From positions 10,317-74,316 of the forward strand of contig CAXUKS010000017.1 in NCBI GenBank assembly GCA_964251675.1: 64,000 nt of DNA, given 5' to 3'. The DNA is from JANXMY01 sp964251675. Lineage in GTDB: Bacteria; Armatimonadota; Armatimonadia; Armatimonadales; Capsulimonadaceae. The stretch's first letter is position 1. The number at the start of each line of letters is the position of its first letter. Position numbers and translations under genes: made by a program. The notes below the pieces were generated by a model. That model ran no database searches. It saw nothing but the letters and a program-made list of their open reading frames with translations, and had not been told where the DNA came from. This document shows positions 15,106 through 23,618 of the stretch, one piece after another.

Positions 15106-15303
15106 TTACTCGCCGTCCCCTTCCGGCAGGGTCTCATATTCCTCTTCCGACATCTCCCGAGACCCGACGACGATTTCTATCTTCTCGCCCTCAGAAAAGT
15201 TGTCTTGTTCAATTCGCTCTTTGACAGCGTCCTGCAGGTCGGCCAGCTTGTCAAAGCAGAACCACCGAAGCGATTCGTCAAAGCGGACGGTGTAGACTTT
15301 CAT
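15106..15303 (-). CDS. Small acidic hypothetical protein
   Basis: 65 residues from ATG 15303. It starts MKVYTVRFDESLRWF and ends in an acidic segment (EMSEEEYETLPEG). It ends 5 bases from the right end of the deleted element and begins right after the gene at 15306-15935. Function unknown. Confidence 0.6.
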   Translation of the reverse strand: MKVYTVRFDESLRWFCFDKLADLQDAVKERIEQDNFSEGEKIEIVVGSREMSEEEYETLPEGDGE

Positions 15304-15305
15304 GC

Positions 15306-15935
15306 TTAGCTGCCCTGCCCCGCGCTGAAGCTGACCGTCATCGCATCCTGCCGCTTCCTGAAATGGATGATCTGCCACTGGTCGATGTAGTCGCGCACGG
15401 TCAGCGCCATCTTCCGCGCTTCCATCTCCGGCATTTGCAAGGTCAGCGTGTCCGTCACCTTGACCATTTTCACCTGGCCCTGCCCGTAGACTTCGCCCTG
15501 GCCGTTGTCAATCCGCAGGACGTAGGGCTGCCGGTACTTCGTCTCTTTCTTGAAGGACAGGACCCGCGCCTCGGTATAGTCGCCGTTGCCACTGCCCTTC
15601 TCGTCGGCGAACTCGGTGAACAGGCCGGTCAGCACGTCGTGGCAGAGCAGCTTCATGTCGGTGGCGTCTACAAAGTGCCGGACCCGCTGCGTGGCCTTGT
15701 TCTGGTCGTCGAACTCCACCAGCGCGAAGGCGATCTTGCTGCGCTTGGGGTCGAAGGAGAGCAGGTCCGTCACGTCCAGGATTTTGCCGCTGGCGACGTA
15801 GCGGTAGATTTGGATTTTGCTGCCCTGGTTGTTGTTGCCGTAAGGGGTAGCCGCATCTTGCCCGCGCCGCCCTGGCGGCGCTTCGCGCTCGGGCCGGTCG
15901 GAAACTGGCCCTGGATAAGTATTCGCGTTTGCCAT
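15306..15935 (-). CDS. Conserved-looking hypothetical protein
   Basis: 209 residues. The first 40 are disordered and Pro/Arg-rich, then an alpha/beta domain follows (QIYRYVASGKILDVTDLLSFDPKRSKIAFALVEFD, FVDATDMKLLCHDVLTG, VLRIDNGQGEVYGQGQVKM). No catalytic motif can be named. It is part of the long reverse-strand operon upstream of nothing recognisable, so only its genuineness is supported (good codon structure, ordered fold, tight junctions). Confidence 0.65.
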   Translation of the reverse strand: MANANTYPGPVSDRPEREAPPGRRGQDAATPYGNNNQGSKIQIYRYVASGKILDVTDLLSFDPKRSKIAFALVEFDDQNKATQRVRHFVDATDMKLLCHDVLTGLFTEFADEKGSGNGDYTEARVLSFKKETKYRQPYVLRIDNGQGEVYGQGQVKMVKVTDTLTLQMPEMEARKMALTVRDYIDQWQIIHFRKRQDAMTVSFSAGQGS

Positions 15936-16183
15936 TAGTTGTAGCCCTCAATGTGCTTCCGCATCTCATCGCGTGTGGAGAGGTGGCCGTTGACAAGCAG
16001 TGTCATGCCCAGCACGTTGCCCAGGTGATCCTGTGTCTCTGGATGCTTGTTCAAGTCGGACACCATCGAAGCAAAAGCGTTTGCGACACACTGGGCGGCG
16101 CTGCCCGGCGCATCCAGTTCCCTCAGCGCCCGCTCTTTGGACCAGGCGATGTGCTCGGCGCGGGTGTAGTGTTCGTAGCTCAT
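15935..16183 (-). CDS. Small hypothetical protein
   Basis: 82 residues from ATG 16183, two bases after the upstream stop, with AAGGAG 12 bases before it. Helical, with paired His and Glu (YEHYTRAEHIAWSKERALRELD; HLSTRDEMRKHIEGYN). Unrecognised. Confidence 0.6.
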   Translation of the reverse strand: MSYEHYTRAEHIAWSKERALRELDAPGSAAQCVANAFASMVSDLNKHPETQDHLGNVLGMTLLVNGHLSTRDEMRKHIEGYN

Positions 16184-16184
16184 T

Positions 16185-16511
16185 TCAAATTGGCTCCTTG
16201 ACGCGGCTCGGTTCCTTGCCACTGGAAAAGTCGTATTCGGCCAGAAGGCGGATGCACTCTGAACACAAGTTACGCTCGGCCACACGACGGGCAAGATATG
16301 GTATGCTGACCGTTTCATATTGCCAGCCGGTAAGGCTGCTTTGACCGGATACGTCTCGTCCGCAGACAGCCCGCCCGCCCGAACAGACCTGCACGTGATA
16401 GAGCGTACATCGCTTCCATCGGAGGTCAATGGCCCACCAGATCACCGCCACGCCGGTCATCTGCTGTTCCGCCGCCTCTTGCAGTGTTGTCACTGGCTTC
16501 TCCTCGGTCAC
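16185..16511 (-). CDS. Small hypothetical protein with scattered cysteines
   Basis: 108 residues from GTG 16511, which has GGAAAGGG upstream and overlaps the preceding stop (GTGA). It contains WWAIDLRWKRCTLYHVQVC and a later NLCSECIRLL knuckle, suggesting a small metal-binding domain. Function unknown. Confidence 0.6.
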   Translation of the reverse strand: MTEEKPVTTLQEAAEQQMTGVAVIWWAIDLRWKRCTLYHVQVCSGGRAVCGRDVSGQSSLTGWQYETVSIPYLARRVAERNLCSECIRLLAEYDFSSGKEPSRVKEPI

Positions 16512-16660
16512 TGGCTGCCCTTTCCTGGATGCCGCTGGCGCGTGTCCCTGCCCCGCCGCTTGGGCCGGTACTCGCCATGCACCATGCGCGTGATCAGCTT
16601 CAGGTGCTGATGGATATGACAGTCGTAGCCTAGGCAAACCGTGCTGTAAAATCTGCTCAT
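16508..16660 (-). CDS. 50-residue basic protein
   Basis: A short frame from ATG 16660 with AAAGG upstream. It encodes a His/Arg-rich peptide (CLGYDCHIHQHLKLITRMVHG... then a very basic tail) and ends in GTGA overlapping the next start. Its spacing and coupling make it a plausible small gene. Confidence 0.5.
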   Translation of the reverse strand: MSRFYSTVCLGYDCHIHQHLKLITRMVHGEYRPKRRGRDTRQRHPGKGSQ

Positions 16661-16679
16661 AACAAACCTTTCACCTTAT

Positions 16680-16982
16680 TTATTCGTGGCCGTCCGTTGT
16701 CTGCTCGACCCTGTGAGTGCCGAACCGCTGGTTGTATCGCTGCCAGTCTCGCGGCAAAAAGTGCCTGGGTCGGCAGCGCCGAATGTTGCTGACCGCTTTG
16801 AGGTAAGCCGCTTGGACTGTTTCGCCCGTAGACCACGACGAATCGCCGTCGGGGAAGATGACCCAGACGCGCCACCAGCTCACCGCTGGGTCCACGTGCC
16901 AGCGCCGATAACAAACGTGCCGGGTGTCCGTGATTTTGCGATTATCCGTAATTTTGCGATTGTCCGCGATTTTATGGCTCAC
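16680..16982 (-). CDS. Small hypothetical protein
   Basis: 100 residues from GTG 16982 (GTGA overlap, GGGAAGG upstream). A short internal repeat (ITDNRKITDNR) is encoded by a tandem DNA repeat near 16930-16970. A Trp-rich core follows (RRWHVDPAVSWWRVWVIFPDGDSSW). No family recognised. Confidence 0.58.
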   Translation of the reverse strand: MSHKIADNRKITDNRKITDTRHVCYRRWHVDPAVSWWRVWVIFPDGDSSWSTGETVQAAYLKAVSNIRRCRPRHFLPRDWQRYNQRFGTHRVEQTTDGHE

Positions 16983-17230
16983 GACCTTGCCACCTTCCCA
17001 CGTCCGCACTGGCAGTGCTGGCCGTACCAGTGAACGAAACCGGGATAGCGCCCCGCGCACGGCCCGTCTTTGATAGCGATCACCTCCTGCCGGTCTCCGC
17101 AGCCGCCCGCAAGCTCTGAGCAGCGCCGCACGAGCCGCCCTCCGCCCAAGTCTTCCTCTATAAGCCAGGGGAAGGGGGTTCGGGTGTAGCAAGTGTCGGT
17201 GGATGCATTATTGAGGGAGGGATTAGGCAC
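16979..17230 (-). CDS. Small cysteine-containing hypothetical protein
   Basis: 83 residues from GTG 17230, with GGAGGAA just upstream, overlapping the end of the preceding gene. Cysteines are spread as CYTRT, CSELAGGC, GPC and CQCG. It may be a small metal-binding protein; function unknown. Confidence 0.55.
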   Translation of the reverse strand: MPNPSLNNASTDTCYTRTPFPWLIEEDLGGGRLVRRCSELAGGCGDRQEVIAIKDGPCAGRYPGFVHWYGQHCQCGRGKVARS

Positions 17231-17639
17231 AGGCTTCCTCCGAACCCGCCGCCGGCAAAGTGGCTTTGGCAATGGCGTCATTTGCTGAGTGCCACGCTTT
17301 GTTGATGCGGTCTGAAACAGGGTTCAGCCGGTCTGAGGCTTCCTGATTGGAACATTCAATGATGAGGCCGTCCACGGCTTTGACGAGAGTTTGCAGAGCG
17401 GCCAGCAGCTCAGGCGCAGCTTCTCTTAGCCTTGAGATGGGCTGACCCGCCGACCGCACGGCACTGGCCGCGATTAATGCCTCTTCGGTGTCTTCGAGGA
17501 CTTCTTCGCGGAGATTATCTGGCAACAGGTCTAGAACATTGGTGATAAATGGCGCGCCGCCCCGCATAATGCGTGCGTTGGCAATGACTTCGGCAGCGGC
17601 TTTGATTTCCTGGGGGCCGGGGGTAGGAATGTTAGACAT
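17223..17639 (-). CDS. Helical hypothetical protein downstream of PRTRC ThiF
   Basis: 138 residues from ATG 17639 with GAAGGAGG upstream, overlapping the end of the ThiF gene by 8 bases. Mostly helical (NLREEVLEDTEEALIAASAV; PELLAALQTLVKAVDGLI). Being coupled to the PRTRC cassette suggests a linked role, but no family is recognised. Confidence 0.6.
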   Translation of the reverse strand: MSNIPTPGPQEIKAAAEVIANARIMRGGAPFITNVLDLLPDNLREEVLEDTEEALIAASAVRSAGQPISRLREAAPELLAALQTLVKAVDGLIIECSNQEASDRLNPVSDRINKAWHSANDAIAKATLPAAGSEEACA

Positions 17640-18513
17640 AAGCAGCCTCCTTCGCTTTGGCAACTGCCGGAAACGGCCACGTCTCCGGGATCGGGCGCGG
17701 GTTGACGCATCCCGTCAGCAGATTGATGTGGTAGCCGTGGTGGTCCAGCCCGCCGCGCCAGAACAGAAGCTCCAGCAGCGTCAGCGCCCACGTCGCCATG
17801 TGCTGATTGACAAACAGCCCTTGCGTTTCCAGCGCCTCCGCCAGTGAGCAGGAAGGCGTGTTATCTTCCACAAAATCGTCGTCCAGCAGCTCCGGGTACA
17901 CTTCCGTCACGACCGGCGGACGATACAGCAGCGGCGGGTTCATCTTGCCTTTGGCGTTTTTAGGATAGATTGCGGGCTGCCCGAAGATCACATGGCCGTC
18001 GGTCTGGCCGTTCGCCATATCCAGCCAGTAGGCTGGCGTCTGCTGCTTGGGATCGTAGATGCGGCGATGCAGAGTGGCCCGCGCCGCCGCCGTGTCCACC
18101 GCAGAGATCAAGATAAAGCGGCGTGCATAAAGGTTTGACCAGCCGTTTCCATCCATGGCAAGTTTTGCATCCTCAAATAGGGCCGGGACCGCTTCCCAAT
18201 CCAGGCCGTAAAAGAGGTTCAGGCGGTTGACCAAGACGCTGGCTTTGTACTGGCCGATGTCCGAGGGCGAAAAGAGCTGCCGTCCGACATTCGCCGGTGA
18301 AACCCGGTCCGGGTCAAACACTGTGACGTGCAGGCCCGCCGGGTGGCCGCGGGCGATCATGCCGAGGTGCAGCCGGGCGAGGCCTGAGAGTATCTGGCTG
18401 CCGTTGCCGCCGCACCCAACCAGGGCGACGCTGACGCGCCCTTCCAGCAGCTCTGGCACAATCGGGTGAAGGCGAACCGATTTCTTCGGCTTCTCTTGTT
18501 TGGGTCTAGTCAC
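17632..18513 (-). CDS. PRTRC system ThiF family protein
   Basis: 293 residues from GTG 18513 (GTGA overlap with protein B). The N-terminal Rossmann nucleotide loop VALVGCGGNGSQ (about 29-40) and VFDPDRVSPANVGRQLFSPSDIG identify a ThiF/E1-like adenylating fold. ThiF/E1 proteins adenylate the C terminus of a ubiquitin-like partner; the PRTRC member's substrate is unknown. Its order after B, F, C and ParB on the same strand fits the PRTRC cassette of plasmids. Confidence 0.88.
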   Translation of the reverse strand: MTRPKQEKPKKSVRLHPIVPELLEGRVSVALVGCGGNGSQILSGLARLHLGMIARGHPAGLHVTVFDPDRVSPANVGRQLFSPSDIGQYKASVLVNRLNLFYGLDWEAVPALFEDAKLAMDGNGWSNLYARRFILISAVDTAAARATLHRRIYDPKQQTPAYWLDMANGQTDGHVIFGQPAIYPKNAKGKMNPPLLYRPPVVTEVYPELLDDDFVEDNTPSCSLAEALETQGLFVNQHMATWALTLLELLFWRGGLDHHGYHINLLTGCVNPRPIPETWPFPAVAKAKEAAYV

Positions 18514-19331
18514 TGGCTCTCCCCTATGTTGATGATCTGGTCCACCGTCAAGTCCAGTGGGCACAGAAACTCCGACCACTCTGCCGGATCGCTGCCTGTT
18601 GTTCCGGGCGGTGATGGGCGAAGCATCCGCCAGAACATCTCGTGCGTCATCGGCTTTTTCGTCAGATGTCCGCCGCCGACATTCGAATGTGTAAAGTTGG
18701 TCTCGAAAAACGCTTTCTCCCAGGTCGGCACGTCTTCAGGCTGAATAATCTCCGGTAGTGGCACGTTGCCCGCGCACATATTGCCGCGGCCATAGATATT
18801 AAAGTAGGGCGCACGACAAAATTTTGTGTCTGCTTTGGGGCGGGCCGCTTCAGCGAGCGCGAAGACATACAGATTGCGAGGCTCGGCCACAAACAGCAGC
18901 GGCGGATGCAGGACAACTTTGCCAGACACCTCCGCGTTGAACTGTTTGTCGCTCGTCTTGAAAAAGATGGGGCGGCGCTTGGGGGCTGTCCACCAGGCCA
19001 TGCGCCCGCCGTCGTAGGAAAGCATTCCATCCGGCAGAAGGGTCCGGCGGGGCGACATTCCGGCCATTGCGCGGAGCAGCTCATCAAGCGCGTCTTGTGT
19101 TAGGCAGAAGCCAGCCTGAATCTCTGGCGGGGCACCCTCGCGGCAGTTCACCGCGTGAACCGTTGCCAATGCTTCATTGCTGATGGCCGTTTCGTAAAGC
19201 AGGATTGCTCGCTTTAGGCGCAGCGTTTCCTGTGCGCCCATATAGTCGGACGGAGCGATTGATGTTTTTGTAATTAATGGATTTGTAGTCATCTCTAAAA
19301 TCGTCCTGAAGTCTAAATCCTGTGTCACCAT
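18510..19331 (-). CDS. PRTRC system protein B
   Basis: 273 residues. It carries the features of PRTRC protein B, including PPEIQAGFCLTQDALDELLRA, RRTLLPDGMLSYD, AWWTAPKRRPIFF and KVVLHPPLLFVAEP, and a C-terminal segment with FTHSNVGG. The biochemical role is unknown. ATG 19331 overlaps the stop of protein F; ATG 19292 is an alternative start. Its stop overlaps the ThiF start (GTGA), as expected for a co-translated cassette. Confidence 0.82.
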   Translation of the reverse strand: MVTQDLDFRTILEMTTNPLITKTSIAPSDYMGAQETLRLKRAILLYETAISNEALATVHAVNCREGAPPEIQAGFCLTQDALDELLRAMAGMSPRRTLLPDGMLSYDGGRMAWWTAPKRRPIFFKTSDKQFNAEVSGKVVLHPPLLFVAEPRNLYVFALAEAARPKADTKFCRAPYFNIYGRGNMCAGNVPLPEIIQPEDVPTWEKAFFETNFTHSNVGGGHLTKKPMTHEMFWRMLRPSPPGTTGSDPAEWSEFLCPLDLTVDQIINIGESQ

Positions 19332-20704
19332 TGATGCCGGGTAACGCCGCACCCCTCGTTCCAGTGCTGGCTTGGCAGTTCCGTCGTGGAGACATCTTTG
19401 TGGCCGAACTCATGGCACAGCGCCAAAATGCGATCCGCTGTGCCGATGAGCTGCAAAGTCAGGCAGATGTCTTTAGCGGCGGCGCGAACGCTTTCCAGAT
19501 CGTCCATCCAGCATTTCTTGTAAAAGGCAATATTGGTGTGCGCCTCAGACTGCATGATGCTCTCGTGGTAATCGTCAAAGATGCGCGGCGTCATATCGGC
19601 TTCAGACCACCGGATCATGGTGGGAAGCGTGTGATCAGCTGGATAGCCGTACATTTCTGCCTCTTCTGTCCAGTCGCTGAGCAGATCGGCGGCACTGGCT
19701 TTCTCCACCAATGCTCTCAGCGACTGGGTAAGATGCAGGATGGTGTCCAAGCCCGCCAGGTCCATGACGCCTTTGGCTGAGTGTACGGTGACCTGTTCCA
19801 AAGCCCATGAGACTGTTTTGGGGGAGTAAGCAGCCGCTGCCGCGTCTTCCGGTACCTCTCGGTGGAACCGGGCAAGCGTGTCTTCATTCGTTTCGTCCTG
19901 GTCTGACCCTGAACCCCAATTTTTGATCATGTGAGCACATTCGAAAAGCCCCATGCAGCCGCACGTCGCCGCCAATGCTTCCTGCACAGTGGCGAGGACG
20001 CTGTAGCCGGCCCCCATGCAAAGGCGCTCAATCGCCAGGATTGCAGGGCCAACAATCACTTGACGCCATTCATCTACGACCAGGCCAAACCCGCCGCAAG
20101 GCTTCTCCCCGGCTCCGTACTCAAACACCTCGTCGTAATCGGCGTCATATTCATCTTCGTAGGAGCTGCCAAGACTGGAGCGGCGCACGTTGTCCGTGTA
20201 GGCAAAGTCCAGAGGGACGAAGCCTCCCCCGTGCCAGCCGCCGCATCCGCCTTCTTCCAGCTCATCAGAAAGAAAGCGGCGCAGACCGGCGTGAATGGAT
20301 TTGCTGAGATTGCCGGTCCAGTCCGACTCTTTGATCAGACCCTCGGCCAGCAGCGCCTCGGCGAGAACCGCATAGTGCGCCAGGGTGCGGGTGACGGTGA
20401 TCTCCACCGGAATGTCCGCAGAGAGCATCGGTAGCGCGGACAAACCTGACAGGTTCACGGAGGAGGCCACAGGGCGCGTCAGGGCAGCGGCGGGAGCAGT
20501 GAAGACGGGGGCAGGACGGGCCTGCCCCTGCCCTTTTGCACTGCCCCCGAGAGCAGCCGCCCCAGCTTTGGCAGTGATGGGTCGCGGGCGTAGCGAGTCG
20601 CAATCTCGGACCCCTCGGAATATGCGCCGCCCCGGACCGCTGCGATGGCTTCTCGGAAGCTCCTGCACTGCTGGCTGTTTTGTTGGCCGTGATCTTCTGG
20701 GCAT
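19325..20704 (-). CDS. PRTRC system protein F
   Basis: 459 residues from ATG 20704 with GGAAGAAAC upstream. The first 100 residues are basic and disordered; the rest is helical with several conserved-looking acidic and aromatic segments (GGFVPLDFAYTD, ILALCHEFGH near the C terminus). Placement between C and B with the same orientation supports the PRTRC F assignment. It is longer than usual because of the N-terminal extension. The HEFGH near the C terminus looks like a zincin motif, but the context (LCHEFGHKDVSTTELPSQHW at the very end) makes catalysis doubtful. Confidence 0.68.
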   Translation of the reverse strand: MPRRSRPTKQPAVQELPRSHRSGPGRRIFRGVRDCDSLRPRPITAKAGAAALGGSAKGQGQARPAPVFTAPAAALTRPVASSVNLSGLSALPMLSADIPVEITVTRTLAHYAVLAEALLAEGLIKESDWTGNLSKSIHAGLRRFLSDELEEGGCGGWHGGGFVPLDFAYTDNVRRSSLGSSYEDEYDADYDEVFEYGAGEKPCGGFGLVVDEWRQVIVGPAILAIERLCMGAGYSVLATVQEALAATCGCMGLFECAHMIKNWGSGSDQDETNEDTLARFHREVPEDAAAAAYSPKTVSWALEQVTVHSAKGVMDLAGLDTILHLTQSLRALVEKASAADLLSDWTEEAEMYGYPADHTLPTMIRWSEADMTPRIFDDYHESIMQSEAHTNIAFYKKCWMDDLESVRAAAKDICLTLQLIGTADRILALCHEFGHKDVSTTELPSQHWNEGCGVTRHQW

Positions 20705-20747
20705 GGTGTTTCTTCCGTCGGCTCCATTTCTTAGCCTTCCGTTTTGC

Positions 20748-20954
20748 CTAGCCTTTGGTGCGAACTGCTGCTGTGAACTCAATAATAGTTCGCCCGTCTT
20801 TAGTCGACGACGTGTGTGAGGCCGAAGTCAGCTCCGGGTAGTTGACGGCCAGCATCTTCTGGACGTCTGGAATGGACTTGGTTGGATCGGGATCGCCCAG
20901 GGTCATTCCCTTGTAAGTGAACTGGCGGCGTGTGCGGGTGGCTGTGTCAGGCAT
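20748..20954 (-). CDS. PRTRC system protein C
   Basis: 68 residues. It matches the short PRTRC C family: RRQFTYKGMTLGDPDPTKSI, QKMLAVNYPELTSAS and a closing strand with GRTIIEFTAAVRTKG. The fold and size suggest a small ubiquitin-like or beta-grasp-like protein, which would suit a ThiF partner, but that is inference. It lies 14 bases after parB. Confidence 0.85.
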   Translation of the reverse strand: MPDTATRTRRQFTYKGMTLGDPDPTKSIPDVQKMLAVNYPELTSASHTSSTKDGRTIIEFTAAVRTKG

Positions 20955-20968
20955 GGTCTTCTCTTTCT

Positions 20969-22579
20969 TTATTCAGCCGATTGCTCGGTGAGGGCATTAG
21001 CCCGAACAACGAGGATAGATTCAACGCGGTGGGGCAGAGTAGCGGGCTGATCTGGGTTCTGCTGATTCCAGTGGTCTGTCAGCTCGTGGGCTGCACTCTG
21101 GGCGCGAGGTGTCAAGCGGTAGTCCCAGGCGTCCCTCAGCGCATTGAGCGCGGCCAGCGGCGTCAGGTCCTGCTCCCACAGCCAGTCGTCCATCTCCTGG
21201 GTCACCAGCAAGGTGTGGTTGATCGTGCCGGCGGGCTGGGCAGGGGCCAGGGAGGCCGTTGCGGGCGCGGCAGTGGATGTTTTGGCGGATGCGGCTTTAG
21301 CGTCAGGAGTTTTAGCGTCAGGAGTTTTGGCCTCTGCCAACGTGCTTATTCCTACAGGCGCATTCGCCGCAGTTTCGGGCGCGGGGTGTTCGGTCGCCAC
21401 AGCAGGCACTGGAACGGGTTCAGGCGTCCCTTCTGGCTCGGCAGAGCCTTCTTCGGCATCCTGCTGATCTTCCGGCTGCTCTGCTTCGTCCGACGCGCCT
21501 CCGCTCGGTTCAGCAGGATCGGCGTCTTGACCCAATAGCTCCGCATCATCGCCTCCTAAGTCGTCGCCTCGAAAATCTGCCGTCTCGTCGTTTGCATTCA
21601 GCTCATCGCTGGCCGCTGGGATGCTGTCCCCGCCGGGTGTTAATGACAGCACCTGACTCGCCGGAGCTGGCCCCGGAGAAGCAAAGCGGCTTTGCTTCTC
21701 CGGGGCGACAGGAGCATCGACGGGCACGTCCAGCAGCGGCGTTTCGACGGGCCGGGGGAAACGCTGCTCGATCTCCGTCCCCAGACGCTTGACGGTCCAC
21801 TCCCCGTCCGCCGCCTCCTGAGCCAGCTGCACGGCCTGGAACGTCTGCGCCCGTTTCGAGAGCGGCAGGAGCAGCATGGCGTGGGAAGGTGTCAGCCGCA
21901 CGGCTCCCACTAGCTGCTGCGTTTCGACGGGCAGGTCCAGCAGCCGCATCGTGTTCGAGATTTTCTCCGGCGACGCGCTGACCGAATCCCCGATTCGCTC
22001 CAGGGTATAGCCGTACTTGTCCCGCAGCCTCTGGTAGCCATGCGCGGCATCCATCGGGTTCAGGTCCACGCGCTGCAAGTTCTCGACGATCTGCTTTGCC
22101 AGCACGTCGCCAGCGTCTTCCACGCTCTGCACCAGCACCCGCAAGGTGGTAAGGCCCGCCCGCTGCGCCGCTCGGAACCGCCGCTCCCCGGCGATGATGA
22201 TGTAATGCGTCCGGTCGTCCCCTACCCCGTGGTTGACGGTCACGGGCCGGACGCTGATCGGCTGGAGGATTCCCTGCTGTCGGATGCTGGCGGCCAGGCT
22301 GTTCAGCGCGGCTTCGTCAAACTCGGTGCGCGGATTGTCCGGGTCCGGGCGCACAAAGTCTAGGGGAACGGTGAGAAGAAAGCTCTCCGGGGCGTCCCCA
22401 CCTTTTCGCGCGAAAAGTTCTGGCCCGGTTTCCTCTGCTCCGGTTTCGGTGGAAGCATCAGCCTCCTCGCTGTCCAGGTCCCGCACGGCCACCCCATCAC
22501 CGGGGTCAAGATCATACGGATCCACGTAAGTGGTATCGTCATCGGCAGTCATAGTTTCGTCGGTCACAGTGCTTGGCAT
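20969..22579 (-). CDS. parB: ParB family partition protein of the PRTRC cassette
   Basis: 536 residues, much longer than chromosomal ParB. The ParB/Srx nucleotide-binding domain is visible: PLDFVRPDPDNPRTEFDEAALNSLAASI..GILQPI, then IIAGERRFRAAQRAG, and ENLQRVDLNPMDAA. A helix-turn-helix follows (GYTLERIGDSVSASPEKISNTMRLLDLP). The C-terminal half is disordered and acidic/Pro-rich, with a 15-bp DNA duplication at 21297-21326. CTP-dependent ParB clamps load at parS palindromes. A CTTTTCGCGCGAAAAG palindrome lies within this gene (22402-22417). Confidence 0.9.
   Translation of the reverse strand: MPSTVTDETMTADDDTTYVDPYDLDPGDGVAVRDLDSEEADASTETGAEETGPELFARKGGDAPESFLLTVPLDFVRPDPDNPRTEFDEAALNSLAASIRQQGILQPISVRPVTVNHGVGDDRTHYIIIAGERRFRAAQRAGLTTLRVLVQSVEDAGDVLAKQIVENLQRVDLNPMDAAHGYQRLRDKYGYTLERIGDSVSASPEKISNTMRLLDLPVETQQLVGAVRLTPSHAMLLLPLSKRAQTFQAVQLAQEAADGEWTVKRLGTEIEQRFPRPVETPLLDVPVDAPVAPEKQSRFASPGPAPASQVLSLTPGGDSIPAASDELNANDETADFRGDDLGGDDAELLGQDADPAEPSGGASDEAEQPEDQQDAEEGSAEPEGTPEPVPVPAVATEHPAPETAANAPVGISTLAEAKTPDAKTPDAKAASAKTSTAAPATASLAPAQPAGTINHTLLVTQEMDDWLWEQDLTPLAALNALRDAWDYRLTPRAQSAAHELTDHWNQQNPDQPATLPHRVESILVVRANALTEQSAE
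22402..22417. repeat. Dispersed palindrome, copy 2 (inside parB)
   Basis: The exact 16-bp core CTTTTCGCGCGAAAAG, here inside the 5' part of the parB coding sequence. Partition genes often carry centromere sites within or beside themselves. Confidence 0.85.
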
Positions 22580-23112
22580 ACTAAAGTTTCCTCCTCGAAA
22601 TCATCAAAGGTAAAATCGTCGTCATCAGCCGCGTCGGGGTCGAAGTGCGCGGCAGGCCGGGCTTGCTCGGCAGCCTTTGCGGCGGGAGCCAGGAACGTCA
22701 AAGAGAAGCTGAACGGGCGCACGATCTGGCTGTAGGGCCGCATCGACACTACTTCGCCGCCCCTCCCCCGCACGGCGAACGGACCGGCCTGGGGGCCATA
22801 CTGGAAGGCGCTCAGCACTATCTGGCCTATCCGGGGCAGAGGCACGTCTACGCCAAACAAAAGCGCGTGCCAGGTGGTGTTGGTTTCGTATCGGTCGACG
22901 CTGCGCCGGGTGTCTGCCGCCTCTGCGGTACTCAGGCCCCGCTGCACGGAGACCCACGCCTGGCCAGGAGCCACCAGGCCCGCCGCTTCCAGCGTGTCGT
23001 CGAGGGCCAGGGACACCGGGTTGTGATGACTGCTTTGCCGGGCCGCGCCGATGTGCGCCGCCGTCACCTCGACCACCATCTCCATGAGTTGCAGAGGCTT
23101 GTCAAAATCCAT
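22564..23112 (-). CDS. Hypothetical protein coupled to parB
   Basis: 182 residues from ATG 23112 (TGATG overlap with the upstream gene, GGAGGAGG before it), ending 16 bases inside the parB start. It has an alpha/beta domain (VVEVTAAHIGAARQ, TTWHALLFGVDVPLPRIGQIVLSAF) and an acidic C terminus (DPDAADDDDFTFDDFEEE). Its place before ParB and C could correspond to another PRTRC component, but similarity is not evident. Confidence 0.58.
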   Translation of the reverse strand: MDFDKPLQLMEMVVEVTAAHIGAARQSSHHNPVSLALDDTLEAAGLVAPGQAWVSVQRGLSTAEAADTRRSVDRYETNTTWHALLFGVDVPLPRIGQIVLSAFQYGPQAGPFAVRGRGGEVVSMRPYSQIVRPFSFSLTFLAPAAKAAEQARPAAHFDPDAADDDDFTFDDFEEETLVCQAL

Positions 23113-23618
23113 CACGGCAGCAGCCTCCTCCCCAAAATGGCGACGGCAACGACGGCCAGGACAACCACCGTCACATCCGTGCGCCACAAAAAGCCGCGCA
23201 CCCGGCAGGCCAGGCGCTCCGCCCACGTCAAGCGGGCCTCGGGGCGGCGCGGACAGAGCCGCTCAAACTCAGCGCGGGCCTCCTGCCACGCCCTCTCGGC
23301 ATCGGTGCATCGTCGCTCTTCACGCCGAAAGTCGCGGGCGGCCTGGGCGGCGGCGCGGGGCGGACAGACCACCTCCAAGCTCGCGCCGCGTGGGGGTGGC
23401 AGCAGAAGCGGGGTGTCCTGCCCATCTTGAAGGGATGTCAGAATGAAGTACGCCGCCGCGTAAGACGGCACGCCGGGCAGCGGATACACGTCGCCCGTGC
23501 TTTTATCCCGCAGGGCAAATAAGCACTCTTCTGGGGCGGTCACGCAGATGGAAAAAGGCGATTTAGACAAAGGCAACTTAGAAACAAGTGATTTAGACAA
23601 AGGCGATTTAGAAAGCAT
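23112..23618 (-). CDS. Tail-anchored membrane protein
   Basis: 168 residues from ATG 23618 with GGGAG upstream. The N terminus repeats SKSPLSKS-type units (encoded by imperfect DNA repeats at 23550-23620), the centre is Arg/Glu-rich, and the protein ends in a hydrophobic helix (VTVVVLAVVAVAILG) plus RRLLP. This is a C-terminal anchor topology. Function unknown. Confidence 0.6.
   Translation of the reverse strand: MLSKSPLSKSLVSKLPLSKSPFSICVTAPEECLFALRDKSTGDVYPLPGVPSYAAAYFILTSLQDGQDTPLLLPPPRGASLEVVCPPRAAAQAARDFRREERRCTDAERAWQEARAEFERLCPRRPEARLTWAERLACRVRGFLWRTDVTVVVLAVVAVAILGRRLLP

Noticed and set aside
19325..20704. Zincin protease in PRTRC F because of HEFGH
   Set aside because: The motif lies within the last 30 residues with no room for a downstream metal ligand; it is probably fortuitous.
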